Shown here: positions 1 through 9,193 of the stretch, piece after piece
Numbering within the stretch: position 1 is the first letter of the stretch
How the letters are laid out: every line of letters starts with the position of its first letter
Source: Gammaproteobacteria bacterium
GTDB taxonomy: Bacteria > Pseudomonadota > Gammaproteobacteria > Steroidobacterales > Steroidobacteraceae
Length of the DNA stretch: 64,000 bases
Direction of reading: 5' to 3'
NCBI GenBank assembly: GCA_025358295.1
Contig: JANYJY010000074.1
Location: 1-64,000 of the forward strand
Program-made: the position numbers and the translations under genes
Notes under the pieces: generated by a model
Seen by the model: the letters and a program-made list of their open reading frames with translations, nothing else
What the model was told of the DNA's origin: nothing
The model's database searches: none

Positions 1-184
1 GGTCACGCGTGCGTACTGCGATGCAATGTGCAGAGTGCCTGCCACCTGGATCGAAGAAACCTGCTTTGTGGGTTGTGGTCAAGGTGACGCCGGAGCGGCG
101 CGGTGACCAGAAACGGACCAAGTAGAAATTCACGAACCGAGGCGGATCGTACATCAATTTGCCGATAAATACGAATATTCCACA

Positions 185-961
185 TTAGACGTGTTGCCAC
201 CAGGAGAGTACCGGGGGCTGCATTCGGTGTTCGCTCAGTACACCAGGGCACGCCCAGCGAGACACCAACCGCAGTCCTGCTGCGATGCACAGGCGATTCG
301 CCAGAGCCGCCTCTTCCTCCCCGTGATTGACCATGAAGAAGGTCCCGCCGGGCCGTAGATTATGTTTAATGCTCCAAAATAGCCGTTCTGGGGCCAGAAC
401 GCTCAAAGGCAGGCGCCAGGCCAAGACGGCCGCCGCAGTCAGGAACGGAAACCACGACATGATGACATCTGCGGGCTCACGGTAGTCGGCATAGTCGGCA
501 ACCACGAACTGCGCCGATGGCAGGCGGCGTAAATAGCCGGCCGCGTAGTCGATACGGGTACGCCCGTCCTTAAACAGCCGGTGACCCTCGATCTCCACGC
601 CCACCAGCCGGTCCGGGCGGAAGAAGGCTTGCAGGGTGGCGGCGTACCAAAAACTGGCACAGCCGATATCGCAAAGCACCCCTCCGGTGGGCCGGGCCAT
701 GCCCGACCCGGTCCATCCGCGATCGAGGATATCGAGATATTCGTAGTTGTTCGCGCACGTTGCGGCGCTCATCTGCAGTTCAAATTGCACCTGGTAACGG
801 CTGCTCAACGCGGCTATTCTCTCGCCCTGTTCGCGGTTTACGGCACAAAGTTGGCGGACCGGCGTTTCCTCAAATGCGCCGCGCGACCAACGTATGCGCT
901 CCGAAACGCCGTACCAAAAGCGGTGGCGCAAGGATCTGATTCGCTGAAACAATGAATACAT
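185..961 (-). CDS. class I SAM-dependent methyltransferase-like protein
   Basis: A 258-residue protein with a Rossmann-type SAM-binding motif, VLCDIGC, at residues 95-101. Beyond it lie an acidic VGVEIE strand, a VVADYADY segment and LRPGGTFFMVNHGEE, the usual order of class I methyltransferase motifs. The substrate cannot be read from the sequence. There is no signal peptide, so it should be cytoplasmic. The ATG start lies only a few tens of bases from the oppositely oriented acyltransferase gene, so the two probably share a divergent promoter. Acting on a lipid or cell-envelope substrate is only a guess from that neighbour. Confidence 0.7.
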   Translation of the reverse strand: MYSLFQRIRSLRHRFWYGVSERIRWSRGAFEETPVRQLCAVNREQGERIAALSSRYQVQFELQMSAATCANNYEYLDILDRGWTGSGMARPTGGVLCDIGCASFWYAATLQAFFRPDRLVGVEIEGHRLFKDGRTRIDYAAGYLRRLPSAQFVVADYADYREPADVIMSWFPFLTAAAVLAWRLPLSVLAPERLFWSIKHNLRPGGTFFMVNHGEEEAALANRLCIAAGLRLVSRWACPGVLSEHRMQPPVLSWWQHV

Positions 962-1016
962 TTCTCAAATGCTATGCGGGACGCGCGCCAGCGTCGAGGC
1001 TGCTGACGCTGTGGCG

Positions 1017-1961
1017 ATGCGGTTAAGGTATTTCCTGCCCAGGTACTGGGCAACCTGGGTCGGACTTTGCGTGCTGCGCGCCATCGAATTGCTGCCGTTC
1101 GCGGCGCAACTGTCTGTGGGCAGAGGCATAGGAAGGCTCATTCGCCGCCTGCCGCTCGCTTACGTGCGCATCGCCCGGCGCAACATTCAACTGTGCATGC
1201 CCGAGTTGTCGCCGGAGGGCCAGGCCGATTTGCTCGATCGTCACTGCCAAAGCCTGGGCATGGCCTTGTGCGAAACGGCCATTACATGGTGGAGCAACGA
1301 CCAACGAGTCAACAAACTCGCGAAGGTCGAAGGCCTCGAGCACCTGACCGCCGCGCTTGCCAAAGGCCGCGGCGCCATCATGATCGGCGGTCATTTCACC
1401 ACCATTGAAATCGCCACCCGGATCCTCGGCACCGTCGTGCCGCTCAATGTGGTGTATCGCCCGACGAAGAATGAAGTTCTGTCGCACACCATGTACACCA
1501 GCTTCTCGCGCCACGGCAAGCCGATCGCGCACGATGATATCCGCACCATGATTCGTGCACTAAAGAAGAATGAAGCCGTGTGGTACGCGCCGGATCAGAG
1601 CTATCGAAACAAGGGCGCCGCCATGGTGAAATTTTTTGGGATTCCGGCCGCGACCACCACCGCCACCTCCCGTCTGGCGCGCATCTCAGGCGCCGCCGTG
1701 CTGACCTACTTTCCAGAGCGCTTGCCCGGCAACCAGGGCTACCGTGTCATCATTGGCCCGGCCCTCGAAGACTTTCCCGGAGTTGACGCCGTCAGCGACG
1801 TCGAGCGATTCAATGCGCTGCTGGAGGCGCACATTCGCCGCGTGCCCGAGCAGTACTTTTGGGTGCACCGCCGCTTCAAGGGACTGAGCGCCGATTATCC
1901 CGACTACTACGGACGCGATTCTCGAAATCGCGCGCCGGTTCCAAACACAAACCCTAACTAG
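1017..1961 (+). CDS. LpxL/HtrB-family lipid A acyltransferase-like protein
   Basis: A 314-residue inner-membrane acyltransferase of the LpxL/LpxM (HtrB/MsbB) family, which transfers a secondary acyl chain to Kdo2-lipid A on the cytoplasmic face. The catalytic H-x4-E signature is GGHFTTIE, with His126 and Glu131. A hydrophobic N-terminal segment and the IARRNIQLCMPEL block (NxxxxFPE-like region) fit the family. An in-frame ATG 48 bases upstream would leave only 7 bases to the divergent methyltransferase, so the internal ATG was chosen; neither start has a strong ribosome-binding site. The length is near the family norm of about 305. Which acyl position or lipid is modified is unknown, and other phosphoglycolipid acyltransferases share this fold. 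Confidence 0.8.
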   Translation: MRLRYFLPRYWATWVGLCVLRAIELLPFAAQLSVGRGIGRLIRRLPLAYVRIARRNIQLCMPELSPEGQADLLDRHCQSLGMALCETAITWWSNDQRVNKLAKVEGLEHLTAALAKGRGAIMIGGHFTTIEIATRILGTVVPLNVVYRPTKNEVLSHTMYTSFSRHGKPIAHDDIRTMIRALKKNEAVWYAPDQSYRNKGAAMVKFFGIPAATTTATSRLARISGAAVLTYFPERLPGNQGYRVIIGPALEDFPGVDAVSDVERFNALLEAHIRRVPEQYFWVHRRFKGLSADYPDYYGRDSRNRAPVPNTNPN

Positions 1962-1975
1962 AAGCGAGCCCCCTC

Positions 1976-4030
1976 TTGGATCATCGTCACCGGATTTCGC
2001 GCGCCGTCCTCATGCTCGGTGCTCTTTGCTGCATGCTGCTCACGTCTGAGGCAATCTCCCGCAACGCAACCGACTCGCCGTCCGTCCAGCCTGCCGACGT
2101 GGTGATCACGGGCGCACAGATCTATCAAGGGGCCGGCGCTGCGGCCGCGCAAGCCATGGCGGTTCGCGCCGACCGGATCGTGTTCCTCGGCGGCGATCGG
2201 GACGCCGTCCGGTGGATCGGGCCATCGACGAAAGTACTGCGGCTGGACGGGGCGCAAGTGCTGCCCGGGCTGGTGGATGCCCATATTCATCCGCTCGACA
2301 TCACGGATTTGGATGTCTGCGATCTTGCGAGCAAGGCCGTGACGTTGCGGGAACTCTCAGCCTTCGTACGGCAATGCATCGCCCGCTACAAAGTACCTCC
2401 GGGCGGACGTCTCGTCGTGCATCAATGGGATCACATCACCGGAAATCAGTCCGAAGCCGACTTCCCCACCCTGCGTGTGGCACTCGATAAGGCATCGGCC
2501 GGACAGCAAGTGCAGCTTCTCGGGAACGACGGCCACCATGGGGGCTTCAACAGCGCCGCCCTCACCTCGGCCAAAAATGCCGCGGGCCGCGCCGTCGGCT
2601 TGTCCAAGGCGACTCTCGAGACGGATTTTGCCGCCTTCAAGAAATTTGTCGGTGTCGATGAGCGCGGCGAGCCCAACGGCTCGGTCAACGAGGATGCCCG
2701 CTACTTGATCAATCCGAACAGCATGCTGAACACGGATTTGGCGGAGGTCATGAAGGCGCCTCAGCACATAACTGAGCGGCTCAACAGTGTCGGCATCACC
2801 GCCATTCTCGATGCCATGACGGCACCCGAGACCACGGCCGTATTCGACGCCCTGGAGCAACGCCATCAATTGACCGTGCGCGCCAGTCTGGCCCAGTTCT
2901 ACGATCCGGCGCAATTTCATACGACGGACGGCAAGGTCGATTATGACGCCATGGTGGCCAAGGCCGTCGCGATCCGTGCCAGGTACGCGTCGAATCCCCT
3001 GATCCGTGCGGATTTCATCAAGCTATTCGCCGATGGGGTGATCGAAGGCAATCCTTCCGCGGTTCCGCCCACATTGCCGAACGGCGCCTCCCTGAAGGAT
3101 TACCTGCAGCCCATTTTCGCTCTGGATTCCAAGGGCATTCCCACCGTCACCGGCTATGTGGACACGGCGTCGCCGCTCTGCGTCGACGTGCGTGCGCACG
3201 ACACGACGTACGCGGATGCCGCGACCGCCGCGGACTTTCTCAAGAAGCACGGCTACCACCCCGCGCAATGCTTTGTCTCGAGCGGTCAGCTGCAGCACGA
3301 CCGTGCGGTCATCATGGAGTTCGTGCGCCGCTTCCATCTCGCCGGATTCAATATGCATATTCACGTCATCGGCGATCGCGCGCTGCGGACGGCGCTGGAT
3401 GCCATCGAGGCGGCGCGCCAGGCGGACGGCAATTCCACGACGCACGACAGCTTGGCGCACATTCAACTATCGGCGCCGGCAGATGTGGCACGAGTGGGCC
3501 GCGATCATTTGTATGTCGCCTGGACCTTCGCCTGGATGAGCGCGGCAGCCGGCTACGATATGACCGTGATCCCCTTCGTACAGACCGTGCACGGCAACAG
3601 CTATGCGGAGCTGCATGCGCCCGGCAGCTTCTACGAGAACAATGCCTACCCGGTGCGCGCCGTGCAGAGCGCCGGCGGCATAACCGCCGCAGGATCCGAT
3701 GCGCCGGTGGAGACCCGCGATCCACGGCCCTTCGTCAACATGGCCTACGCCGTCACGCGGCGCAATCCCGGTGGTAAAGCACTGAACGCCGCTCAGGACC
3801 TCAACGTGGATGAAGCCATCGCCGCATACACCATCAACGGCGCGCGCATGCTGGGAATCGATAAAGAGGCCGGCTCGCTGGAAGTCGGCAAGTCCGCGGA
3901 CTTCATCGTCCTCGACCGCAATATCGTGCAGTTAGCGGCCCACGGGCGTGCCGAGGAGATCGCAAAAACCCAGGTCGTTCAGACATGGTTTCGTGGCCAG
4001 CAGGTCTATTCACGACCGGCTGCTCATTAG
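1976..4030 (+). CDS. secreted amidohydrolase, YtcJ-like
   Basis: A 684-residue metal-dependent hydrolase of the amidohydrolase superfamily, YtcJ-like branch. The first metal-binding motif is LPGLVDAHIHPLD, with the His pair at residues 103 and 105. Downstream HIHVIGDRAL, a GSDAPVETRDPR segment and a C-terminal SADFIVLDRN block are typical of the group. The N-terminus, with His and Arg followed by a hydrophobic stretch ending near residue 25, looks like a signal peptide. The start is a TTG; an ATG 12 codons later is the alternative. It sits 9 bases before the deacetylase-like gene, suggesting co-transcription. The substrate is unknown, with N-acyl or formamide-type compounds likely. Confidence 0.82.
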   Translation: MDHRHRISRAVLMLGALCCMLLTSEAISRNATDSPSVQPADVVITGAQIYQGAGAAAAQAMAVRADRIVFLGGDRDAVRWIGPSTKVLRLDGAQVLPGLVDAHIHPLDITDLDVCDLASKAVTLRELSAFVRQCIARYKVPPGGRLVVHQWDHITGNQSEADFPTLRVALDKASAGQQVQLLGNDGHHGGFNSAALTSAKNAAGRAVGLSKATLETDFAAFKKFVGVDERGEPNGSVNEDARYLINPNSMLNTDLAEVMKAPQHITERLNSVGITAILDAMTAPETTAVFDALEQRHQLTVRASLAQFYDPAQFHTTDGKVDYDAMVAKAVAIRARYASNPLIRADFIKLFADGVIEGNPSAVPPTLPNGASLKDYLQPIFALDSKGIPTVTGYVDTASPLCVDVRAHDTTYADAATAADFLKKHGYHPAQCFVSSGQLQHDRAVIMEFVRRFHLAGFNMHIHVIGDRALRTALDAIEAARQADGNSTTHDSLAHIQLSAPADVARVGRDHLYVAWTFAWMSAAAGYDMTVIPFVQTVHGNSYAELHAPGSFYENNAYPVRAVQSAGGITAAGSDAPVETRDPRPFVNMAYAVTRRNPGGKALNAAQDLNVDEAIAAYTINGARMLGIDKEAGSLEVGKSADFIVLDRNIVQLAAHGRAEEIAKTQVVQTWFRGQQVYSRPAAH

Positions 4031-4039
4031 GCGCAGCTC

Positions 4040-5143
4040 ATGCAGCCGACCGGCTTAGTCGCGCACGAGCGCTATTTTTGGCATGACGCCGGCAGCGGCG
4101 CCGGCTTTACGGGTTCGAGTAACTTCGCCCAACCGGATCAGCATCCTGAGTCGCCGGACTCCAAGCGCCGGCTGCTGGCGTTGCTGGAGGTCAGTGGTCT
4201 CGCCGAGCACTTGTGGCGAGTCAAGCCTCGGCCCGCGCAGCACAGCGAGCTGCGCTATTTTCACACTGAACGCTACATCGAAAAAGTGAGGCATTTATCC
4301 GCGGCCGGGGGCGGTCCGATCGGCGACAGCGCCGGCATCGGCGCCGGCAGCTTTGAAATAGCCCTGCTCGCCGCGGGCGGCTGCATGGCAGCCGCGGATG
4401 CGGTATTGACCGGATTAGTCAGGAATGCCTACGCCTTGGTCAGGCCGCCGGGCCACCACGCGGAGGCCGATCAAGGCCGCGGCTTTTGCGTGTTTGGCAA
4501 CGCGGTATTGTTGGTGCGCCACGCACAAAAAATGCATGGCCTGCAGCGTGTTGCGGTGGTCGACTGGGACGTCCATCACGGCAACGGCACGGAAAGCGCT
4601 TTCATTGCCGATCCCGCCGTACTCACCCTGTCGATTCACCAAGATCGTTGTTATCCGATCGACGCCGGACAACTCAGCATCAACGGGGTCGGGCAGGGCG
4701 CCGGTACCAATCTCAACATTCCTTTGCCGCCTGGCTCGGGTCACGGCGCGTATCTGGACGCCTTCGACCGTGTCGTGTTGCCGGCGTTGCAGCGTTTTCG
4801 TCCGGAAATGATCGTCGTCGCCTCAGGACTCGATGCCAGCGCGATGGATCCTCTCGGGCGGATGATGTGCACCAGCGAAACCTATCGTGCCATGGCCGCA
4901 AGAATCGTCGCCGCCGCCGACTCGCTCTGCGCCGGGCGTCTCGTGGCCACACATGAAGGCGGATACTCCAACGCCTACGTGCCCTTCTGCGGCTTGGCCG
5001 TGATCGAGGAATTTGCCGGGATCCGAACGTCGGTGACCGACCCCTATCTCGATGAGCTGATGAACATGGGCGGACAAGAACTGCAGCCGCATCAGGCGGC
5101 CGTCATCGATGCCGCGGCAGGCTTGCTACGAAATATTCCCTAA
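4040..5143 (+). CDS. HDAC-fold deacetylase / acetylpolyamine amidohydrolase-like
   Basis: A 367-residue zinc deacetylase of the histone deacetylase superfamily. The fold's landmarks are clear: PPGHH with His139-His140 as the general base pair, DWDVHHGNGT with Asp177 and His179 as zinc ligands, Asp265 in ASGLDAS as the third ligand, and EGGYS with Tyr309 as the transition-state tyrosine. Bacterial members remove acyl groups from polyamines, acetoin-pathway targets or lysines; the sequence alone does not say which. It follows the amidohydrolase closely and converges on an amine-oxidising operon, which favours an acylated amine as substrate. That link is inference. Confidence 0.85.
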   Translation: MQPTGLVAHERYFWHDAGSGAGFTGSSNFAQPDQHPESPDSKRRLLALLEVSGLAEHLWRVKPRPAQHSELRYFHTERYIEKVRHLSAAGGGPIGDSAGIGAGSFEIALLAAGGCMAAADAVLTGLVRNAYALVRPPGHHAEADQGRGFCVFGNAVLLVRHAQKMHGLQRVAVVDWDVHHGNGTESAFIADPAVLTLSIHQDRCYPIDAGQLSINGVGQGAGTNLNIPLPPGSGHGAYLDAFDRVVLPALQRFRPEMIVVASGLDASAMDPLGRMMCTSETYRAMAARIVAAADSLCAGRLVATHEGGYSNAYVPFCGLAVIEEFAGIRTSVTDPYLDELMNMGGQELQPHQAAVIDAAAGLLRNIP

Positions 5144-5147
5144 CCGC

Positions 5148-6536
5148 CTACAAGGGGACGTGCAGTTCGTCCCGGTGCTTGGCTTTCAACACCAACCCAT
5201 AGAGCAAGCCGACGACCAGCCATACCGAGCCCACCTTGACCGCCAGTGCGCTCATGCCCGAAAACACCGCCAGCACCACCAGGATCCCGCAAAGCGGCAC
5301 GAGCCAATGCTTCACCCAGGCGGCAGAGCGTCTCTTGATTCCGAAGTACATGAGCACCGAGAGATGCAGGAACAGGAATCCGCTCAGGGCGCCGAAGTTC
5401 ACGACGGAGGCGAGATCGTCGAGCCGGTCTTTCATGTACAGAGCCACGCCGAGCGACAACGCCGCGGTGACCAACATACCCATGTATGGCGTGTGATAGC
5501 GCGGATGAACCCGCGCCAAGATTCTTGGCAGCTGCCGATCGCGCCCCATGGCGAATACCACTCGCGCGACACCGACCTGCATCGGCAGCGCATTGGACAG
5601 GCCCACAATGCCGGCATAAGCCCATGCCAACACTGCCGCGGTCCATGGCCCCGTGGCCCAGGCGGCCAATTCGTACACGGCCGCCGCCTGGTCCTTGATC
5701 GCCAATCCGGGCAGAAGATTGCCGAGCACCCAGGTCACCGCGACGAAGAAAATCGCCGAAAAAACCAGCACGGCAATGATGGCCTTGCCGACCACCCGCC
5801 GGTCGCCGCCCTCCACTTCTTCGGCCAGCGTCGATACCGCATCGAATCCCAGAAAGGACATGATGCAAATTGAAGTGGCACTGAAAATCTTGCCGGCATC
5901 GAAGGCGGCCGCATCGAATACCGGTTTGAGAGTCAATGCGCCGTTACCCTTGCCGGCGTGCAGCGCCATCACGCACAAGATCAGGAATCCGACCATGATG
6001 ATGACCTGCAGCGCGACCGCGACAAAATTGGCGCGCGAGGTCACTGTGATGCCGAACCAGTTGACGCCGGTGGTCATCGCCACCATCAGGACGATCCAGA
6101 TGCCGCGGTCGATGCCGGGCAGCAGCGACCCCAGGGCCACAGCGATGAGCACGTAGACGAATGCCGGAATCAGCAGGTAATCGAGCAATATCATCCAACC
6201 GGCAATAAATCCCGGAAACGTTCCCAAGGAGTGGCGCGCAAATCCATATACCGATCCCGCCGTCGGCAAGGTCTCGGTCATTACTGCGTAACTCTGCGCA
6301 GTGAAGTACATGCAAACGGCGCCCAGCAGGTAGGCGAGCACGATCAGGCCGTTCGACTCGACCCAGACGAATCCCAAGGTGCTGAAAGGCGCGAACGGCG
6401 CGATGTATGCAAGGCCGTAGAGAACCAAGTCCCAATACCGAAGCGATCGCTTCAATTTCGCGCCGGAGCCGGCAGTGCCTGCCGCGACCGCGGCATCCGT
6501 GGTCATATCGCCGCGATCACGGCGCTGTGGACTCAT
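5148..6536 (-). CDS. APC-family amino acid/amine permease
   Basis: A 462-residue polytopic membrane protein of the amino acid-polyamine-organocation superfamily with about 12 hydrophobic helices. The first helix region, YIAPFAPFSTLGFV, and the SFLGFDAVSTLAEE motif around helix 6 are family hallmarks and resemble putrescine importers of the PuuP type. It is the last gene of the amine dehydrogenase operon, and its start overlaps the preceding cytochrome gene by 20 bases; a second ATG at codon 11 is possible. In this setting it probably imports the amine, or the amino acid from which the amine is derived, but specificity cannot be read from sequence. Confidence 0.85.
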   Translation of the reverse strand: MSPQRRDRGDMTTDAAVAAGTAGSGAKLKRSLRYWDLVLYGLAYIAPFAPFSTLGFVWVESNGLIVLAYLLGAVCMYFTAQSYAVMTETLPTAGSVYGFARHSLGTFPGFIAGWMILLDYLLIPAFVYVLIAVALGSLLPGIDRGIWIVLMVAMTTGVNWFGITVTSRANFVAVALQVIIMVGFLILCVMALHAGKGNGALTLKPVFDAAAFDAGKIFSATSICIMSFLGFDAVSTLAEEVEGGDRRVVGKAIIAVLVFSAIFFVAVTWVLGNLLPGLAIKDQAAAVYELAAWATGPWTAAVLAWAYAGIVGLSNALPMQVGVARVVFAMGRDRQLPRILARVHPRYHTPYMGMLVTAALSLGVALYMKDRLDDLASVVNFGALSGFLFLHLSVLMYFGIKRRSAAWVKHWLVPLCGILVVLAVFSGMSALAVKVGSVWLVVGLLYGLVLKAKHRDELHVPL

Positions 6537-6990
6537 CCGCTTTCTTGAGCAACTCGGCGCGCATCCGCGAAGCTTCGAGACGCAGCGGCGAGGCGCGCAA
6601 CTGTCCCATCTCAGCAGCGGTGTAGGGCCGGAAATTCGCCGGCAAATGCTCCTTGTCGAAGCGCCACAGCATCCAATTCACCACTTCGGATAAATCCTCG
6701 TTCGACAGCGGCGAGGTCGCGACTCCGGGCACACGCCCCAGATACTCGCGCCCGCCCGGCGCGGACAGGAACCGGGCCACCGTGCCTGCGAGGCTGGGCG
6801 CCGTACCCTCGGATCCCGTGCCGTCGGGCCGATGACAGCCTTGGCAGTTGAGCGTCCAATGTTGCCAGGCGCGCTGTGCGTCAGCCACGCCCGCCGGCAA
6901 ACTCTCAGGATTTCCCGATACCGGGCTCGACAGAGATACGCAGGCCAACAGAGCCACTGCCGGAGCCGCCAGTCGGAGGGTCGAGATCAT
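6517..6990 (-). CDS. periplasmic mono-haem c-type cytochrome
   Basis: A 157-residue protein with a signal peptide (about residues 1-26) and one haem c attachment motif, CQGCH, at residues 49-53. It is encoded in the amine dehydrogenase operon, overlapping the upstream cytochrome gene by 4 bases (ATGA), so it is a probable electron carrier of the same chain. The usual axial-methionine loop (Met-Pro) is absent: that position reads GVATSPLS, and the only nearby Met is in VVNWMLW. A highly charged C-terminal tail of about 40 residues follows the haem domain. Class I cytochrome assignment is firm; the partner and the second ligand are not. Confidence 0.85.
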   Translation of the reverse strand: MISTLRLAAPAVALLACVSLSSPVSGNPESLPAGVADAQRAWQHWTLNCQGCHRPDGTGSEGTAPSLAGTVARFLSAPGGREYLGRVPGVATSPLSNEDLSEVVNWMLWRFDKEHLPANFRPYTAAEMGQLRASPLRLEASRMRAELLKKADESTAP

Positions 6991-7481
6991 GGATCCGAGG
7001 CCGGACGCAGCGCTCGAGTGGCCTGAGGCGACTTATCGGGATGGCGCGCACGTGCATCGGCCACGTCACCGGCCGACAGCACCACGGCACCCGATTCTTT
7101 CGCACCGAGCTCACTGGCGAGATAACTCAACACGGCGGCGATCTCAGCTTCGCTCAATCCCGACTGAGCGGGCATCACACCGTTATAGGCAACCCCGCCG
7201 GCCTTCAGATTGCCCATAAGACCGGTTGTCACCACCATCACCAGGTAGTCGCGGCCCTGGGGGATCTTGGAAAAGGCGACGATTTGTTCGTGCAGGGACG
7301 GGAAGCTTCCGGGGATGCCCGCCGCCTGCGGGCCATGGCATACCGCACAGTGGCTGGCAAACACGGCCGCGCCCGTTCCACCGGCATCGCTCGCCGCTGC
7401 GGCAGGCTCCTCGGCAACGCCGCCGGTCGACGCCAACAGCGCGGTCAGGACAAGCGCACTACTTCTGATCAATAGCCACAC
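6987..7481 (-). CDS. periplasmic mono-haem c-type cytochrome
   Basis: A 164-residue class I cytochrome c with a signal peptide (cleavage near residue 23) and the haem motif CAVCH at residues 45-49. The sixth ligand is probably Met103 in YNGVMPA. The GTG start lies inside the end of the amine dehydrogenase small-subunit gene (23-base overlap), so translation is probably coupled. In amine dehydrogenase systems the reduced TTQ cofactor passes electrons to a periplasmic carrier (amicyanin, azurin or a c-type cytochrome); no copper protein is encoded here, so this cytochrome is the best candidate acceptor. A TTG at codon 4 is an alternative start. Confidence 0.88.
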   Translation of the reverse strand: MWLLIRSSALVLTALLASTGGVAEEPAAAASDAGGTGAAVFASHCAVCHGPQAAGIPGSFPSLHEQIVAFSKIPQGRDYLVMVVTTGLMGNLKAGGVAYNGVMPAQSGLSEAEIAAVLSYLASELGAKESGAVVLSAGDVADARARHPDKSPQATRALRPASDP

Positions 7482-8025
7482 CGAGAATGATTGCAGTCGA
7501 GCAAGTATAAGACTGGCTCTTGGTGCCGAAGCACCAGGTCACCTCATTGTTGTTCTGCGGGCGCACTACCGGGCGGTCGCCTTGGTTGTTTTGACAGGCG
7601 CATCGTCCCCAGGCCACGCCGCCGCAGCAGTCGTTATAGGAGATGATGTAATTGCGATGGTCCGCCGGATTGCGGCAGGTGCCGATCCACGTGATAGGCG
7701 ACATTTCCGTGCCAGGCGGACATGAATTGACGCTTCCGCCGTAGCACGAGCACAGCGAGCCGTCGATGGCGCAATAACGCCAATAGTCGCACTTGGTCGG
7801 ATCGCCGGGGTCCTGCGGATTCGTGCCGCCTTGCGGTGCGGTCTGGCCGGAATTAGCATCGCTGCCTGCATTCGGCTGCGACTCTCCGCCTCGCGCCACC
7901 GGCAACAGAGGCAGCACGGCCGCACCGGCTAGAAAGCCGCCCAGTACGCTGAACACGCTACGCCGCGACGTACGACTCGCGAATCCGCGCAGTACCTTTT
8001 CCGCCAAATGATCGAATTGAGCCAC
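7459..8025 (-). CDS. mauA: quinohemoprotein-independent (TTQ) amine dehydrogenase small subunit
   Basis: The 188-residue catalytic small subunit of a methylamine/aromatic amine dehydrogenase, which oxidatively deaminates primary amines in the periplasm. The two tryptophans forming tryptophan tryptophylquinone are Trp113 (TWIGTC) and Trp164 (TWCFG). Asp132 (YNDCCG) matches the catalytic base and Asp88 (AIDG) matches the Asp needed for TTQ formation. All 12 cysteines of the six-disulfide fold are present. The N-terminus carries a twin-arginine signal, SRRSVFSVLGG. The start is GTG with GGAGAA six bases upstream. WCFG resembles methylamine dehydrogenase, while the gene set resembles the aau cluster, so the substrate class (methylamine or aromatic amine) is open. 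Confidence 0.94.
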   Translation of the reverse strand: MAQFDHLAEKVLRGFASRTSRRSVFSVLGGFLAGAAVLPLLPVARGGESQPNAGSDANSGQTAPQGGTNPQDPGDPTKCDYWRYCAIDGSLCSCYGGSVNSCPPGTEMSPITWIGTCRNPADHRNYIISYNDCCGGVAWGRCACQNNQGDRPVVRPQNNNEVTWCFGTKSQSYTCSTAIILGVAIDQK

Positions 8026-8027
8026 TC

Positions 8028-8642
8028 TTATTCTCCCGAAGATGCATGCCTCGGTCCGCGTTGACTGAGGAATTGTTGAATGCTGCTGACGCCCGTTTCC
8101 TTGGCGACGAAAAGACTTTCCAAATGTTCGCGCGTGTTGACCAGTCCGGTGGACGACAATTTCCCCGCCTCGTCGATCAATACCGCGTAGGGAAGCTTGG
8201 CCACGCCGTAGCTGCGCCCCAGTTGTTCCGACACGACGTAGGGGAATTTTGTCAGACCCTTTTCACGCACAAACGCAGCGTGCCGGTCAAGTTCGCCGTC
8301 GCTTGCCAGAATGATGTCCAGCCAGCCGCGCTCCGCACCCTGCGCCGACCGCAGCGCCGGCAATAAGGTTTGGCAAATCTCGCAGGTGGGCGAGAGAAAC
8401 AGCAATAATTGGCTGCGGCCGCCGCGCACACCGCCGATTTTCACCGCCGATCCATCCAGACCGGGCAGCGTCATCTCAGGCGTGGCATCGCCGATTTTCA
8501 AGGGCTGCCGCAGCGACAACGCACCCGCCGGCGCAATACGCTGGTGCAGCACGCCGATTTGCCGCGCCAACGCCATGCACACCACCCCGAGAGTCAATAG
8601 GCCGATCCACAGCACAATCTGTGAAGCAATTAAAAAGCTCAT
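8028..8642 (-). CDS. mauD: MauD-type thiol-disulfide maturation protein
   Basis: A 204-residue membrane-anchored, thioredoxin-like protein. One N-terminal transmembrane helix (about residues 5-26) is followed by a periplasmic domain with a CEIC active site (Cys87, Cys90) and a cis-proline segment KLPYAVLID. MauD is required for stable small-subunit formation, presumably helping to set its six disulfides. It overlaps mauE by 4 bases (ATGA) and ends two bases before the small-subunit GTG, the compact order seen in mau and aau clusters. The CEIC rather than CPxC site is usual for MauD proteins. Confidence 0.92.
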   Translation of the reverse strand: MSFLIASQIVLWIGLLTLGVVCMALARQIGVLHQRIAPAGALSLRQPLKIGDATPEMTLPGLDGSAVKIGGVRGGRSQLLLFLSPTCEICQTLLPALRSAQGAERGWLDIILASDGELDRHAAFVREKGLTKFPYVVSEQLGRSYGVAKLPYAVLIDEAGKLSSTGLVNTREHLESLFVAKETGVSSIQQFLSQRGPRHASSGE

Positions 8643-9193
8643 AGCAACTCTCCGCGCCGCAGCGGCGTCAATGCCATCACTTGATCGAGCGCGCCGTACA
8701 GCGCCAGCAAAGCGAACGCCGCCAGAATCTGCGAACCGATGACGGGACCCGAATCACTGGAGACGGAGCTCACGGCCGCCCACATCGCCAAACCGATCAA
8801 TGACGAGTTCCGCACCACCTGATAAGCGCCGAGCGGCCGCTGCGCCGCGCCGAAGGTGCAACCGCAATCCACATCGCGTCGGCCGAGTGCAATCGCACGC
8901 AGAATCAGCACCAGATAACCGCCCCAAATGAGCACGGCAAGCGCCGCGCCCGTCGTACGAAATGCCGGCAGCCAAAGCAATGCTCCCGCGGCCAATTCAA
9001 GCGCGGCGATACCGACGACTGCTGCCGGAGCGAGCACGCGGGGAACCCGCGCGAAGTCTTGAACCACCGATCGTAGATGCTCGCGCCGGGCCAATTTATG
9101 AAGCCCCGAAGCCAGCAACAGAGCAGCCAGAAAGGCCGCGATCTGCGCGACCAGCATTTGAACGACGCCAAGCATCGCGGCAGCGCCCATCAT
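8639..9193 (-). CDS. mauE: MauE-type integral membrane protein
   Basis: A 184-residue membrane protein with about four hydrophobic helices (MauE/DoxX-like). A cytoplasmic or periplasmic loop carries a conserved Cys pair in RDVDCGCTFG, typical of the MauE family, which acts with MauD in export and folding of the amine dehydrogenase small subunit. Its ATG shares one base with the stop codon of the large-subunit gene (TAATG), so translation is probably coupled. A Met-Met start makes the exact first residue uncertain by one codon. Function is by family and context. Confidence 0.9.
   Translation of the reverse strand: MMGAAAMLGVVQMLVAQIAAFLAALLLASGLHKLARREHLRSVVQDFARVPRVLAPAAVVGIAALELAAGALLWLPAFRTTGAALAVLIWGGYLVLILRAIALGRRDVDCGCTFGAAQRPLGAYQVVRNSSLIGLAMWAAVSSVSSDSGPVIGSQILAAFALLALYGALDQVMALTPLRRGELL

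Noticed and set aside
3-290. A 95-codon minus-strand frame at the left edge
   Set aside because: It overlaps the methyltransferase's 3' end in another frame and lacks any motif.
5109-5873. A 254-codon open frame on the plus strand opposite the permease
   Set aside because: The minus-strand permease has 12 membrane helices and conserved motifs; this frame is its shadow, rich in His, Gln and Arg.
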